From Litoribacter ruber (GTDB taxonomy: Bacteria; Bacteroidota; Bacteroidia; Cytophagales; Cyclobacteriaceae): a DNA stretch of 64,000 nt. Of the stretch, positions 27,997-36,572 are shown piece by piece. The number at the start of each line of letters is the position of its first letter. Position 1 is the stretch's first letter. The DNA lies in NCBI RefSeq assembly GCF_018500185.1, contig NZ_JAHBGI010000009.1, forward strand, positions 112,463 to 176,462. The letters are read 5' to 3'. The translations under genes and the position numbers were made by a program. Under the pieces are notes generated by a model that was not told where the DNA came from, did no database searches, and saw nothing but the letters and a program-made list of their open reading frames with translations.

Positions 27997-29100
27997 ATGA
28001 GATTCGAAACCGTAGCCATCCATGCGGGCACGCAAGTGACAGACAGCCGCAGACCCGTGACCCAACCCATCACGCTTTCCACCATTTTTGAACACCAAGA
28101 GGATTCCCTGATCTATACCCGGGCGGCCAATCCCAACCGCCTGGCACTGGAAAATCTGCTTGCCAAGCTGGAAAAAGGAAAGGACGCCGCAGCCTTCTCC
28201 TCCGGAAATGCAGCAGGAATGGCCGTGTTCCAGGCCCTGCCTGCCCACAGCCACATCATCGCCCCGGAGGATATGTATCATGGGCTGAAAAAGCAGTTGT
28301 TGGAAGTGTTCAAAGGGAAACTGGCCGTCACTTTTGTGGATATGGGTAAGACTGCCAATATTGGGTCGGCTATTCGGGATAACACCAAACTGCTTTGGAT
28401 CGAAACTCCCTCCAATCCGCTGCTCAAAATCACGGATATCAAAGCTGCCTGTGAGCAGGTGAAGGATGTGCAGGACATCAAAATTGTCTGCGACAACACT
28501 TTTGCCACTCCCGTTTTCCAGAATCCCTTGGATCTGGGGGCAGATATCGTCATGCACAGCAGCACCAAATACCTCGGCGGCCATTCCGATATCCTCGGAG
28601 GGGCATTGATCACCAAAGAGGAGGATGCCTTCTGGGAGCAAATCAGGCTGGTACAGCAGGTTGGTGGAGCAGTGCCTTCGCCGTTTGACTGTTATTACCT
28701 TACCCGCAGCATCAAGACCCTGGCCTATAGAATGAAGGGACATGCAGAACACGCAGGGATTATCGCTACCTATTTGGAAAACCACCCCAACGTGGAAAAA
28801 GTATTCTACCCAGGATTGAAATCGCAAGAGGGCTTTGAGGTAGCCTCTGCGCAGATGACTGGCTTCGGTGGCATGCTCTCATTCCTTTTCAAGGGTACTG
28901 CGGAGGAAACGGATAAGGCTATAGCCAAGCTAAAATTCATCACCAACGCCACAAGTCTCGGCGGAGTGGAAAGTCTCATCGAAAGAAGGGCCGCCGTGGA
29001 GGGGCCTGATACCACCACGCCCCAGAACCTGGTCAGGGTGTCGGTTGGTTTGGAACACCTGGATGATCTGCTGAGCGATCTGGATGGGGCGCTGGGTTGA
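27997..29100 (+). CDS. PLP-dependent Cys/Met metabolism enzyme (cystathionine gamma-synthase/lyase or methionine gamma-lyase family)
   Basis: 367 residues. PLP-binding Lys191 lies in SSTKYLGGHSD, with the conserved Asp166 in CDNTFATP, the phosphate loop SSGNAAGMAVF and the C-terminal RVSVGLEHLDDLLSDLD. Enzymes of this family make cystathionine, cleave it, or degrade methionine; the substrate cannot be told by eye. The usual YxRxxNPT is YTRAANPN here, a small departure. No met gene is adjacent. Confidence 0.88.
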   Translation: MRFETVAIHAGTQVTDSRRPVTQPITLSTIFEHQEDSLIYTRAANPNRLALENLLAKLEKGKDAAAFSSGNAAGMAVFQALPAHSHIIAPEDMYHGLKKQLLEVFKGKLAVTFVDMGKTANIGSAIRDNTKLLWIETPSNPLLKITDIKAACEQVKDVQDIKIVCDNTFATPVFQNPLDLGADIVMHSSTKYLGGHSDILGGALITKEEDAFWEQIRLVQQVGGAVPSPFDCYYLTRSIKTLAYRMKGHAEHAGIIATYLENHPNVEKVFYPGLKSQEGFEVASAQMTGFGGMLSFLFKGTAEETDKAIAKLKFITNATSLGGVESLIERRAAVEGPDTTTPQNLVRVSVGLEHLDDLLSDLDGALG

Positions 29101-29335
29101 GAAAAAATTGTCACAGAGTAACTCAGAGTTCGAGCACAGAGTCTCACTGAGCTGCGTCGCGGAAAATGCTGGGCGGGGAGTAAATGAAGGGGCACATTTG
29201 ATTCTGCTGATTATATCCAATGAGGTAGAGGTGATTAGTTAATCTGTGTTAATCTAAGTAATCTGTGGTTAAACATTTTTATAGAGATTAATTTTTCACT
29301 AAATTTATAGGGGCGGACTCAAAACTTTAAAGGCT

Positions 29336-29731
29336 ATGTTTCAGAAGATTTTATTCAGTGCGGGGTTGATGTTGGTTGTTTTTACATCTTGGGGTCAGGA
29401 GACTTTGGATATCGATGGTGTCGAAATCAAGGTTCATGGCATATTTTCCCCGGAAAAAGTCGACCGGATGTCCATCATAAAGCCGTCCCCTGGATTCAAT
29501 TCCAATATGGAAATTGCCGCGTTAACTCCGGTTGAGCAGGCCAAGATGCCGATTTACAACGACAGGCCTGAGGTGAGAGAAATGCCGAGGCTCAGAGAAT
29601 ACAGTCCCACCGGCAGTTATGGGCAAGACCGTTTTGGTGAACTGGTGCCGAAGGGGGAGATAAATGAAGCGTTGAAGTTACTGGAGCCCGGAGCTTTTGT
29701 TTTTGATCCAAAAAAAGAGAATGGAGAATAG
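29336..29731 (+). CDS. Hypothetical secreted protein
   Basis: 131 residues with a signal peptide (MFQKILFSAGLMLVVFTSWG, cleavage near GQE). The mature part is proline-rich and of low complexity (MEIAALTPVEQAKMPIYNDR, GDRFGELVPKGEIN-like). No family recognised. The upstream 235-bp gap has TCTGTGGTTA/TAATCTGTG phrases of the interspersed repeat family. Confidence 0.65.
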   Translation: MFQKILFSAGLMLVVFTSWGQETLDIDGVEIKVHGIFSPEKVDRMSIIKPSPGFNSNMEIAALTPVEQAKMPIYNDRPEVREMPRLREYSPTGSYGQDRFGELVPKGEINEALKLLEPGAFVFDPKKENGE

Positions 29732-29799
29732 CCGGAACGAAGCCAAATTTTTATAAGGACTTTTAGCTCAACGCGATTTTTAAATCAAAAAGCAATTAA

Positions 29800-29988
29800 A
29801 TGGATTCCTACGATGTGATTAATATAGTTGGGCTTTGTGCTGTGATCCTTCTCTGCCTTATGGCCGTGATTGATATCAATGTGCGGGTTTATCGAGGCAA
29901 AAAGCGAAGCATTTATTGGATATGGCTGGTGTTTTTCTTTCCCATTCTTGGCCCACTCCTTTATTTTCAACTGAGAGATAGGGTGTAA
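29800..29988 (+). CDS. PLDc_N-like two-helix membrane protein
   Basis: 62 residues with two transmembrane helices (about 7-27 and 39-57) and the ending WIWLVFFFPILGPLLYFQLR, which matches the phospholipase D N-terminal-like (PLDc_N) domain found in small standalone proteins and in bacteriocin-related peptides. Function unknown. Confidence 0.7.
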   Translation: MDSYDVINIVGLCAVILLCLMAVIDINVRVYRGKKRSIYWIWLVFFFPILGPLLYFQLRDRV

Positions 29989-29999
29989 AAGAAAATGGC

Positions 30000-30332
30000 C
30001 TAAATTTCTCCTACCCTTTTCAGGATTTGAATTATTTCTTCTTTAGTTAGATTGTCTATCTTGCCTTTGTCATAAATACATACAAGAAAGACCTGTTCCT
30101 CCGTAATTTTTACCAAAGTTATTACTCTTGCCCCTCCGGATTTGCCTTTCCCTTTTGAGGATATTGGTAGCCTTACTTTATAAATGTTTTGTCCAAGAGA
30201 AATTCCTTTTGTGGGATTCTGTAAAAGTTCTTCTCCTAATCTCTCCAGATCATCTTTCAGGGAAATGTATTTTTTACTTAGCTTCTTAGCCTGTTTTTGG
30301 AATAGTTCAGTTAAGATTAGGCTAAAGCTCAT
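30000..30332 (-). CDS. RelE/ParE-superfamily toxin
   Basis: 110 residues, typical size. It contains the conserved basic loop KVRLPISSKGKGKSGGARVI followed by a beta-strand and YDKGKIDNLTKEEI, characteristic of the RelE-like toxins common in Bacteroidota, which cleave mRNA at the ribosome. Its start overlaps the upstream antitoxin end by 11 bp. A second, clearly related toxin lies at 36785. Confidence 0.88.
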   Translation of the reverse strand: MSFSLILTELFQKQAKKLSKKYISLKDDLERLGEELLQNPTKGISLGQNIYKVRLPISSKGKGKSGGARVITLVKITEEQVFLVCIYDKGKIDNLTKEEIIQILKRVGEI

Positions 30333-30534
30333 TCAAAAAGTCTTTAAGAGTGCTGCCTTTCATTTTGCCTTCCTTTATGAGCTTCACTTGTCGAAGGCCC
30401 TGCTCAATGCCTTGTAGGGTTTCTTCTTTGGTCTCAATAGCCTCTTCATCCACCCTCTCCAGTCCTAGCTTTTGAACAAGTTCCAAAAAGAAGTGATATT
30501 GATCATCAGGTATTTGTAATGTAACTCTTTTCAT
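30322..30534 (-). CDS. Antitoxin of the 30.0-kb RelE-type pair
   Basis: 70 residues from the ATG at 30534 (MKRVTLQIPDDQYHFFLELV); an upstream in-frame ATG would add ten non-conserved residues. The N-terminus looks like a beta-strand DNA-binding or dimerisation element and the acidic C-terminus (GSTLKDFLNEL) likely wraps the toxin. It precedes the toxin as expected for type II modules; these usually repress their own promoter. Confidence 0.82.
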   Translation of the reverse strand: MKRVTLQIPDDQYHFFLELVQKLGLERVDEEAIETKEETLQGIEQGLRQVKLIKEGKMKGSTLKDFLNEL

Positions 30535-30589
30535 ATTAAGAAGGTATAAAACCCAATTTAACAACCTTTGTTGATTGAAAAAAGTTGCT

Positions 30590-30639
30590 GAAAAAAAATA
30601 GCCACGAATTCACTAATGAATCCGTGGCTATTTTTTTTT
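30590..30639 (-). terminator. Terminator of rocD, bidirectional
   Basis: AATAGCCACG and CGTGGCTATT form a 10-bp stem extended by ATTCA/TGAAT past one mismatch, with A-runs on one side and T-runs on the other, so it can work in both directions. It lies downstream of rocD and upstream of the antitoxin gene. Confidence 0.82.
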
Positions 30640-30749
30640 GTCCGCGAAGGGGCTTGCTTTTGTCGGTAGAGAGACTCGGTGAAACTTCCTTAAAAACTCC
30701 GCGAAACTCATTTTTGAACTCTGCGAAACTCCGTGTCCCTTTTTAAACT

Positions 30750-32030
30750 CTACTTCCTCTCAAACCCCTCAATCGTCCGCTCAATGATGTCGCAGCACTC
30801 ATGTAGCTGCTCTTCGGTGATGACCAACGGAGGCGCGAAGCGGATGATGTTGCCGTGGGTGGGTTTGGCCAGTAGGCCGTTGTCTTTTAGGGCCACGCAG
30901 ATGTCCCAGGCGGTGCTGCTGTCCTCGCTGTCGTTGATCACCACGGCGTTCAAGAGGCCTTTGCCCCTGACCAGCTTCACGATGTTGTATTTGTCCACCA
31001 ATTTCTGCATCCGCTCTCTGAAGATATTGCCGAGCTTTCTGGCATTTTGGGCAAGCTTTTCGTCCTTTACCACATCAAGAGCAGCCATCGCAACCTTGGC
31101 GCCAAGTGGGTTTCCCCCGAAGGTGGAACCGTGCTGACCGGGCCTGATCACGCCCATGATCTCGTCATTGGCCAATACAGCAGAAACCGGGAAGAAGCCA
31201 CCCGAAATGGCCTTGCCCAAAATGAGCATGTCCGGCTGGGTGTAGGTTTCCTGCTTTTCGCAGTGGCCTTCACAGCTGCAGTTGCCGCACACGGCCAAAA
31301 GTGAACCCGTCCTTGCAATACCCGTCTGGATCTCATCGGCGATGAAAAGCACATTGTTTTCCTTGCAGACAGCGGCTACTTCTTTAATATAAGTATCGTC
31401 CGGGGTATAAACGCCTGCTTCACCCTGGATAGGCTCCACCAGGAAGGCAACCACGTTTTTATTTTCGGCCATGATGGTTTTCAAGGCATCTACATCGTTA
31501 TATGGCACTTTGACAAAGCCTGCTGTGTAGGGCCCGAAGTTTTTACGGGCATTTTCGTCATTTGAAAAGGAGATGACGGTCGTCGTCCTGCCGTGGAAAT
31601 TGTTGTCGGCCACGATGATTGTTGCCTGATTTTCCTCAATTCCTTTTTTCTCGTAACCCCATTTACGGGCGATCTTGATGGCGGTCTCCACCCCCTCGGC
31701 GCCGGTGTTCATAGGAAGCACTTTGTCGAAGCCGAAGTATTCGGTGATGTATTTCTCGAATGGCCCCAGCACGTCATTGTGAAAAGCCCTTGAGGTCAAA
31801 GTCAGGGTTCCCGCCTGCTCAATCAGCGCGTCCTTGATCCTAGGGTGGCAGTGGCCCTGGTTGACGGCCGAGTAGGCGGAAAGGAAGTCGAAATATTTCT
31901 TACCTTCCACATCCCATAAAAATACGCCTTCGCCTTTTGAAAGCACCACCGGCAGCGGGTGGTAGTTGTGGGCGCCGTATTTGTCTTCTAAAGCAATGGC
32001 CTGCTGGCTGGAGGTTATTTTTTCAATCAT
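30750..32030 (-). CDS. rocD: Ornithine aminotransferase (ornithine--oxo-acid transaminase)
   Basis: 426 residues from the ATG at 32030; the frame is open further but earlier residues lack family character. PLP Lys273 is in MLILGKAISGG, with PMNTGAEGVETAIK near 107 and ADEIQTGIARTG near 231. The enzyme converts ornithine and 2-oxoglutarate to glutamate semialdehyde and glutamate. Between residues 245 and 262 there is a cysteine cluster, Cys248-x2-Cys251-x-Cys253-x3-Cys257, not seen in the Bacillus or human enzymes as I know them. A terminator follows. Confidence 0.94.
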   Translation of the reverse strand: MIEKITSSQQAIALEDKYGAHNYHPLPVVLSKGEGVFLWDVEGKKYFDFLSAYSAVNQGHCHPRIKDALIEQAGTLTLTSRAFHNDVLGPFEKYITEYFGFDKVLPMNTGAEGVETAIKIARKWGYEKKGIEENQATIIVADNNFHGRTTTVISFSNDENARKNFGPYTAGFVKVPYNDVDALKTIMAENKNVVAFLVEPIQGEAGVYTPDDTYIKEVAAVCKENNVLFIADEIQTGIARTGSLLAVCGNCSCEGHCEKQETYTQPDMLILGKAISGGFFPVSAVLANDEIMGVIRPGQHGSTFGGNPLGAKVAMAALDVVKDEKLAQNARKLGNIFRERMQKLVDKYNIVKLVRGKGLLNAVVINDSEDSSTAWDICVALKDNGLLAKPTHGNIIRFAPPLVITEEQLHECCDIIERTIEGFERK

Positions 32031-32362
32031 AAAATCTGTAGTTTTGCCCGCACTTATCGGGCTGAGGTTTGTTTTGGGTAAAAACAAATATAGGGATAAA
32101 AGACGGAAGACGGAAGACGGAACAAAAGAGGCCACTAAGTTCTCCAAAGTAAAAAAAAGTCGCACACCTGTCCCGAGTGACGAAGTGGATCGGGAAAGGG
32201 AAGAGGTCACTGCGGGCACAAAGGTTATGAATGCAGAACATTAAGCGTCACCTCGACCGGAACGGAGTGGAGTGGAGAGGTCTAATAAATATTGTTCTCG
32301 ATCTAGATTTCTCCATTCGCTCCCGAAAAGGGTCGCTCAGTCGAAAAGACGGTTTATATAAT
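32031..32362. repeat. Repeat-rich gap between rocD and the DUF5522 gene
   Basis: 32099-32123 is AAGACGGAAGACGGAAGACG plus GAAC (CCGTCTTCCGTC family). 32168-32195 is TGTCCCGAGTGACGAAGTGG / ATCGGGA, a TCCCGA..TCGGGA inverted element. 32249-32283 is CCTCGACCGGAACGGAGTGG / AGTGGAGAGGTCT. No gene besides short shadows. Confidence 0.68.
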
Positions 32363-32527
32363 ATGATGAAAAAGAAAAAAGAACCCATCAAGCCCCAGCA
32401 AGTCCAACCCGGTGACTACTATTTCAACGAGGCGGGGCTGATGGTGTTTACGGAGCAGTACCACCTCAGGAGAGGCTTTTGTTGTGGGAGTGGGTGCAAG
32501 CATTGCCCGTACCGGAATGGGAAATAA
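32363..32527 (+). CDS. DUF5522 family cysteine-rich small protein
   Basis: 54 residues from the ATG at 32363 (MMKKKKEPIKPQQVQPGDYY). The C-terminus GFCCGSGCKHCPY has Cys-Cys-x3-Cys-x2-Cys and matches the short DUF5522 proteins, possibly a metal-binding knuckle. The frame is open upstream to 32231 through repeat DNA, which should not be coding. Function unknown. Confidence 0.78.
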   Translation: MMKKKKEPIKPQQVQPGDYYFNEAGLMVFTEQYHLRRGFCCGSGCKHCPYRNGK

Positions 32528-32645
32528 GGAATTGGGAATAGAGAATTAGAAATGAGGAATTGGGAATGGAGAATCAGAAATATCGGTCATTCAAAAACCT
32601 TAATTCTTAATTCCTAATTCTTAATTCCTAATTCATAACTTCCCA
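32525..32645. repeat. AATTAGGAATGGAGAATTAG-type repeat, partly inverted
   Basis: The left arm (32529-32580) has GGAATTGGGAATAGAGAATT and GGAATGGAGAATCAGAAAT; the right arm (32600-32640) has TTAATTCTTAATTCCTAATT repeated twice. The arms are largely complementary. Located between the DUF5522 gene and the rpmB promoter, so it may serve as terminator. Confidence 0.7.
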
Positions 32646-32696
32646 TTTCCACGTTAATGACATCCAACAGATTAGGTAATAAATTTTTGCTGCTCT

Positions 32697-32727
32697 TTTG
32701 GTAATTCCCGAAAAGTTCCGATATTTG
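32697..32727 (+). promoter_or_regulatory. Promoter of the rpmB-rpmG-DUF4295 operon
   Basis: TTTG (32697-32700), 19 bp, GATATTTG (32720-32727). This deviates at one base from TAnnTTTG, as does the downstream rRNA promoter (63651), so the two ribosome-related promoters share the GATATTTG variant. The leader to rpmB would be about 40 nt. Confidence 0.65.
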
Positions 32728-32771
32728 CAAACTCAATTTAGAAAACGTCTTAAATATTACGATCATATATC

Positions 32772-33014
32772 ATGGCAAAAGTTTGTGACATCACCGGTAA
32801 AAGACCTCGAGTAGGTAACAATGTATCGCACGCCAACAACAAGACCAAGCGTAAGTTTTATCCAAACTTGCACAAGAAATCTTTCTATGTACCAGAAGAA
32901 GATGCTTGGATCACGTTGAAGGTTTCTTCAAAGGCTTTGAGAACCATCAACAAGAAGGGTATCTCTGCAGTGTTGAAAGAAGCTCAGCAGAACGGTAACA
33001 TTATCATTAAATAA
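32772..33014 (+). CDS. rpmB: 50S ribosomal protein L28
   Basis: 80 residues: [20 protein letters not shown] and a basic C-terminus. First gene of the small-protein operon rpmB-rpmG-DUF4295, 30 bp before rpmG. Confidence 0.97.
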   Translation: MAKVCDITGKRPRVGNNVSHANNKTKRKFYPNLHKKSFYVPEEDAWITLKVSSKALRTINKKGISAVLKEAQQNGNIIIK

Positions 33015-33044
33015 ATAGAATTACTCTTTTAAAGATATAGAGCG

Positions 33045-33227
33045 ATGGCTAAGAAAGGTAACAGAGTACAAGTGATCATGGAGTGCACCGAGCATAAGAC
33101 TAGCGGTCTTCCAGGTACTTCCAGATATATCACGACCAAAAACAGAAAAAACACTACCGAAAGATTGGAATTGAAGAAGTTCAACCCAATCATGAAGAAA
33201 GTGACTGTTCATAAAGAAATCAAATAA
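33045..33227 (+). CDS. rpmG: 50S ribosomal protein L33
   Basis: 60 residues: [20 protein letters not shown] followed by the conserved [20 protein letters not shown]. Only one cysteine, so it is the zinc-free (C-) type. Part of the conserved Bacteroidota block rpmB-rpmG-DUF4295-ftsY. Confidence 0.97.
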   Translation: MAKKGNRVQVIMECTEHKTSGLPGTSRYITTKNRKNTTERLELKKFNPIMKKVTVHKEIK

Positions 33228-33272
33228 TTAGGCGGGTATCCTTGCTTGATACCTCCTTTAAATAGTTAAGAT

Positions 33273-33425
33273 ATGGCTAAGAAAGTAGTAGCAACCCTAA
33301 AAAAAGAAGGCGGCGTCACTTATGCTAAAGTGATCAAAGCGGTAAAGTCTGAAAAGACTGGTGCCTATACCTTCAGAGAAGAGATGGTTCCAACCCCAAT
33401 GGTTCAGGAAACATTGAAAAAATAA
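33273..33425 (+). CDS. DUF4295 family ribosome-associated small protein
   Basis: 50 residues, start MAKKVVATLKKEGGVTYAKV, end MVQETLKK. This tiny basic protein family sits after rpmG in many Bacteroidota; its position and charge suggest a ribosomal or ribosome-associated role (inference). It was too short for a 60-residue cut-off. Confidence 0.9.
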   Translation: MAKKVVATLKKEGGVTYAKVIKAVKSEKTGAYTFREEMVPTPMVQETLKK

Positions 33426-33450
33426 TTTTGCCTTTTTTGCAAAGCATTTG

Positions 33451-33491
33451 AAAGTCCCTTTCGGTAATCTATCGGAACTGGGACTTTTTTG
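33451..33491 (+). terminator. Rho-independent terminator of the rpmB operon
   Basis: AAAGTCCC (33451-33458) pairs with GGGACTTT (33480-33487) and six T follow. It separates the ribosomal block from ftsY. Confidence 0.82.
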
Positions 33492-33564
33492 TTATATTCA
33501 AGGGCGTAATGTCCGTTTTAAGAAATCACCTGCTTAAATTCAGGTGTTTATTTGTGTAAAAGCT

Positions 33565-34521
33565 ATGGGAATTTTTGGTTTCTTTTCGAAAGATAAAAAG
33601 GAAAGCCTAGACAAAGGCCTAGAAAAATCCAACGAGAATCTTTTTTCCAAATTGGGCAAAGCCATGGTCGGCAAGTCCAAAGTGGACGAGGAAATCCTCG
33701 ATGAACTGGAAGAAATCCTGATCACCTCCGATGTAGGCGTGGACACGACCATCAAGGTGATCCGCAGAATCGAGGAGCGGGTGGCGCGTGACAAGTACGT
33801 CAGCACCGCCGAACTTGATCAGATCCTGCGTGAGGAAATCATGGGACTGTTGGAAGAAAACAACACCGAAGACCTTACCGATTTTGACCTTCCCAAAGAC
33901 AAAAAACCATACGTGATCATGGTGGTCGGCGTCAACGGTGTGGGTAAAACCACCACCATCGGCAAACTTGCCCACCAATTCAAGCAGGCGGGCAAGTCCG
34001 TGGTCCTTGGCGCGGCAGATACTTTCAGAGCGGCGGCCGTGGATCAGCTTATCCTTTGGGGCGAGCGGGTAGGCGTCCCGGTGATTTCCCATGGCATGAA
34101 TACCGACCCGGCATCAGTGGCTTTCGACGCGGTGAAAAAAGCCGTGGATATGCAGGCCGACGTGGTGATCATAGATACCGCCGGTAGGCTTCACACCAAA
34201 GTCAACCTGATGAATGAATTGGGTAAGATCAAAAGGGTGATGCAAAAATTCATAGAAACCGCACCCCATGAGATCCTCTTGGTGCTGGATGGCTCCACCG
34301 GACAGAATGCCTTTATCCAGGCCAAGGAATTTACCCGTGTAACCGAAATCACTTCCCTTGCCATCACCAAACTTGACGGTACTGCCAAGGGTGGCGTGGT
34401 CATCGGCATCTCCGATCAGTTCAAAATCCCCGTGAAATACATCGGCGTAGGTGAAAAAATGAGCGACCTGCAGGTGTTTAACAGGAAGGAATTCGTGGAT
34501 TCGTTGTTTAAGAAGAAGTAA
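33565..34521 (+). CDS. ftsY: Signal recognition particle receptor FtsY
   Basis: 318 residues from ATG 33565 (MGIFGFFSKDKKESLDK); an ATG seven codons upstream is less likely. The NG domain is complete: Walker A GVNGVGKTTTIGKLAH near 121-136, DTFRAAAVDQL, DTAGRLHTK and TKLDGTAKGG. The acidic A domain seen in E. coli is nearly absent, as common in this phylum. It receives SRP-ribosome complexes at the inner membrane. A terminator lies about 110 bp after the stop. Confidence 0.97.
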   Translation: MGIFGFFSKDKKESLDKGLEKSNENLFSKLGKAMVGKSKVDEEILDELEEILITSDVGVDTTIKVIRRIEERVARDKYVSTAELDQILREEIMGLLEENNTEDLTDFDLPKDKKPYVIMVVGVNGVGKTTTIGKLAHQFKQAGKSVVLGAADTFRAAAVDQLILWGERVGVPVISHGMNTDPASVAFDAVKKAVDMQADVVIIDTAGRLHTKVNLMNELGKIKRVMQKFIETAPHEILLVLDGSTGQNAFIQAKEFTRVTEITSLAITKLDGTAKGGVVIGISDQFKIPVKYIGVGEKMSDLQVFNRKEFVDSLFKKK

Positions 34522-34631
34522 ACAAGGGGACACAGAGTTTCGCGGAGTTCAAAAAAATGGAGTTTCACAGAATCCCTCTTCGCGGATTTTTTCCACAGAG
34601 ATGCTCAGAGTTTTCTTTTAATTTTATATAG
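34522..34631. repeat. Interspersed repeat after ftsY
   Basis: Phrases such as ACACAGAGTTTCGCGGAGTT and CACAGAGATGCTCAGAGTTT belong to the TCTGTG/CGCGG repeat family of this window. No gene. Confidence 0.55.
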
Positions 34632-34677
34632 ACCACCAGGCTTGAAGCAGGTTTGGTGGTTTTTTGTTTTTCTGCCA
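34632..34677 (+). terminator. Rho-independent terminator downstream of ftsY
   Basis: ACCACCA (34632-34638) pairs with TGGTGGT (34654-34660), with an internal AGGCTT/AGGTTT region, and is followed by TTTTTTG. It fits the end of the ftsY transcript. Confidence 0.72.
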
Positions 34678-34773
34678 CTGAGACGCGAAGGATTTTCTTC
34701 GAGACTTTGGGGCTTAGTGGCTAATTAGCTTCAATTGTTTTTCTTTGCGCCTTCGCGCCTTCGTGGCCCCAAA

Positions 34774-34878
34774 TAAAAAAAGCGTCGATTCACATCGACG
34801 CCTAAAAAATAATGCAAGGAGTTGAAAAAATGTCCGTTTGCTGTACGTATTCAAAAGTAGCTATTTCCAAATTGGCCT
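34774..34878 (-). ncRNA. Candidate small RNA on the minus strand between ftsY and rimO
   Basis: On the minus strand a near-perfect hairpin GCGTCGAT-GTGA-ATCGACGC (34801-34782) is followed by seven T (34781-34775), a strong intrinsic terminator with no minus-strand gene in front of it. About 85 bp upstream lies TAAGTTTG (34889-34882), a match to the -7 consensus TAnnTTTG; no clear TTTG at -33. Together these would give a transcript of about 100 nt with no open frame. The gap of 520 bp holds no protein gene. Evidence is only positional. Confidence 0.45.
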
Positions 34879-35043
34879 GTGCAAACTTACCGTTAAGTAA
34901 TATTTAAGTTAAATAGGTTTAAAGTGACTGGGGTAATATTGGTTTAATGTTGGGTGTCAGATGTCGGATGTCGGATGTAAGAGCGAAGAGCGAAGACCGG
35001 AAGGCTGAAGACGGGAGAATTGCTTTATTTTTTGTACTTTTGC

Positions 35044-36381
35044 ATGAAATTTAGAAAGAACGATTTGAAGGCGAGAACATTAAAGAAAGATAAGGTCAAC
35101 ATCATCACCATGGGATGCTCCAAAAATTTGGTGGATTCCGAAGTGTTGTTGACCCAGCTCAAGGGCAACGGCATCGATGCCAACCACGAGTCGAGTGCCC
35201 AAGACAACAATATCATCATTATTAATACCTGTGGGTTTATCGACAATGCCAAACAGGAGTCCATCGACACCATCCTGCAGTATGCCGATGCCAAGGAGCG
35301 CGGGCTGGTAGATAAGGTCTATGTGACCGGCTGCCTATCTCAGCGCTACAAGGATGACCTGGAAAAGGAAATCCCACAGGTGGATGCCTTCTTCGGCACC
35401 CGTGACCTTCCTGCCATACTCAAAAAATTCAAGGCCGATTACAAGCATGAGCTGGTAGGGGAGCGTCTGCTTACGCATTCTTCCCACTACGCTTATATGA
35501 AGATATCCGAAGGCTGCGACAGACCCTGCTCCTTCTGTGCTATTCCTTTGATGAGAGGCGGACACGTGTCCCGTTCCATTGAGGAGCTGGTGAAGGAAGC
35601 CGAGCACAAAGCGGCCAACGGAACAAGAGAGTTGTTGCTTATTGCGCAGGACTCCACCTATTATGGGTTGGACCTTTACAAGAAAAGAAGACTGGCCGAC
35701 CTGATGAGAGCCCTTTCCGATGTGGATGGCATCGACTGGATCCGCTTGCATTATGCCTATCCAACTGGCTTCCCGATGGATGTCATCGAGGTGATGAAGG
35801 AAAGACCGAATATCTGTAACTATTTGGATATTCCGTTGCAGCATGGTTCCTCAGATGTGCTAAAAGCTATGAGAAGGGGCACCAGCCGTGAAAAGCAGGA
35901 AGATTTGATCCACAGCATCCGTGACATTTTGCCGGACATTGCTATCCGTACTACTTTGATCGCCGGACACCCTGGTGAAGGGGAGAAGGAATATCAGGAA
36001 ATGGTGGATTTTGTGGAAAGGATGAAATTTGAAAGGCTTGGAGTCTTCACCTACAGCCATGAGGAAAATACCCATGCACACAGCATGGAAGACAGCACCC
36101 CTGAAGAAGTGAAGCAGGAACGTGCCAACCACCTGATGGAAATCCAGGAGCAGATCAGCTATGACCTCAACCAGGAAAAGATCGGGAAAACCTTTAAGGT
36201 ATTGGTGGACAAAAAAGAAAACGGCCAATGGGTCGGAAGAACTGAATATGATTCTGTGGAGGTAGACAATGAAGTGCTGATTGATGCTTCCAAGCATTAT
36301 TGCCGTGTGGGTGATTTTGTGGATGTGAAGATCACTGAGGCGACGGAGTTTGACCTTTATGGGGATGTAGTGGAAAAATAA
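35044..36381 (+). CDS. rimO: Ribosomal protein S12 methylthiotransferase RimO
   Basis: Radical-SAM methylthiotransferase with an N-terminal UPF0004 domain (NIITMGCSKNLVDSEV), the radical-SAM cluster CDRPCSFC, and a C-terminal TRAM domain. It adds the methylthio group to Asp89 of S12. Start is uncertain: ATG 35020, ATG 35044 (445 residues) or TTG 35065 (438 residues, beginning xKARTLKKDKVNIIT). A -7 element TACTTTTG at 35035-35042 lies directly before 35044, which favours the TTG at 35065 because RNA would begin after 35045. Ends before a terminator-like hairpin. Confidence 0.94.
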   Translation: MKFRKNDLKARTLKKDKVNIITMGCSKNLVDSEVLLTQLKGNGIDANHESSAQDNNIIIINTCGFIDNAKQESIDTILQYADAKERGLVDKVYVTGCLSQRYKDDLEKEIPQVDAFFGTRDLPAILKKFKADYKHELVGERLLTHSSHYAYMKISEGCDRPCSFCAIPLMRGGHVSRSIEELVKEAEHKAANGTRELLLIAQDSTYYGLDLYKKRRLADLMRALSDVDGIDWIRLHYAYPTGFPMDVIEVMKERPNICNYLDIPLQHGSSDVLKAMRRGTSREKQEDLIHSIRDILPDIAIRTTLIAGHPGEGEKEYQEMVDFVERMKFERLGVFTYSHEENTHAHSMEDSTPEEVKQERANHLMEIQEQISYDLNQEKIGKTFKVLVDKKENGQWVGRTEYDSVEVDNEVLIDASKHYCRVGDFVDVKITEATEFDLYGDVVEK

Positions 36382-36442
36382 AAAACACAGATTAAACGAA
36401 TTGCACAGATTGTTCTGTAGTTTCTGCGTGTAAAAATTTATG

Positions 36443-36487
36443 AAACCTGCCAGGCTTTCGTGAAATAGATTAAACCTGGTAGGTTTT
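36443..36487 (+). terminator. Terminator downstream of rimO
   Basis: AAACCTGCCAGG and CCTGGTAGGTTT pair with one mismatch across a 20-nt loop and are followed by TTTTTTT. The stem words match those of the perfect terminator at 27947. Confidence 0.72.
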
Positions 36488-36572
36488 TTTGTTGAATCCA
36501 GAAGCCTGTCAGGTTTTTGAGTTCATTAGTGATACCTGTACAAACTCTGAAGAAAAACGTTAAATTTATATT

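Noticed and set aside
27844..28827. 327-residue open frame on the minus strand
   Set aside because: Antisense to the Cys/Met PLP enzyme gene, no family and no proper start.
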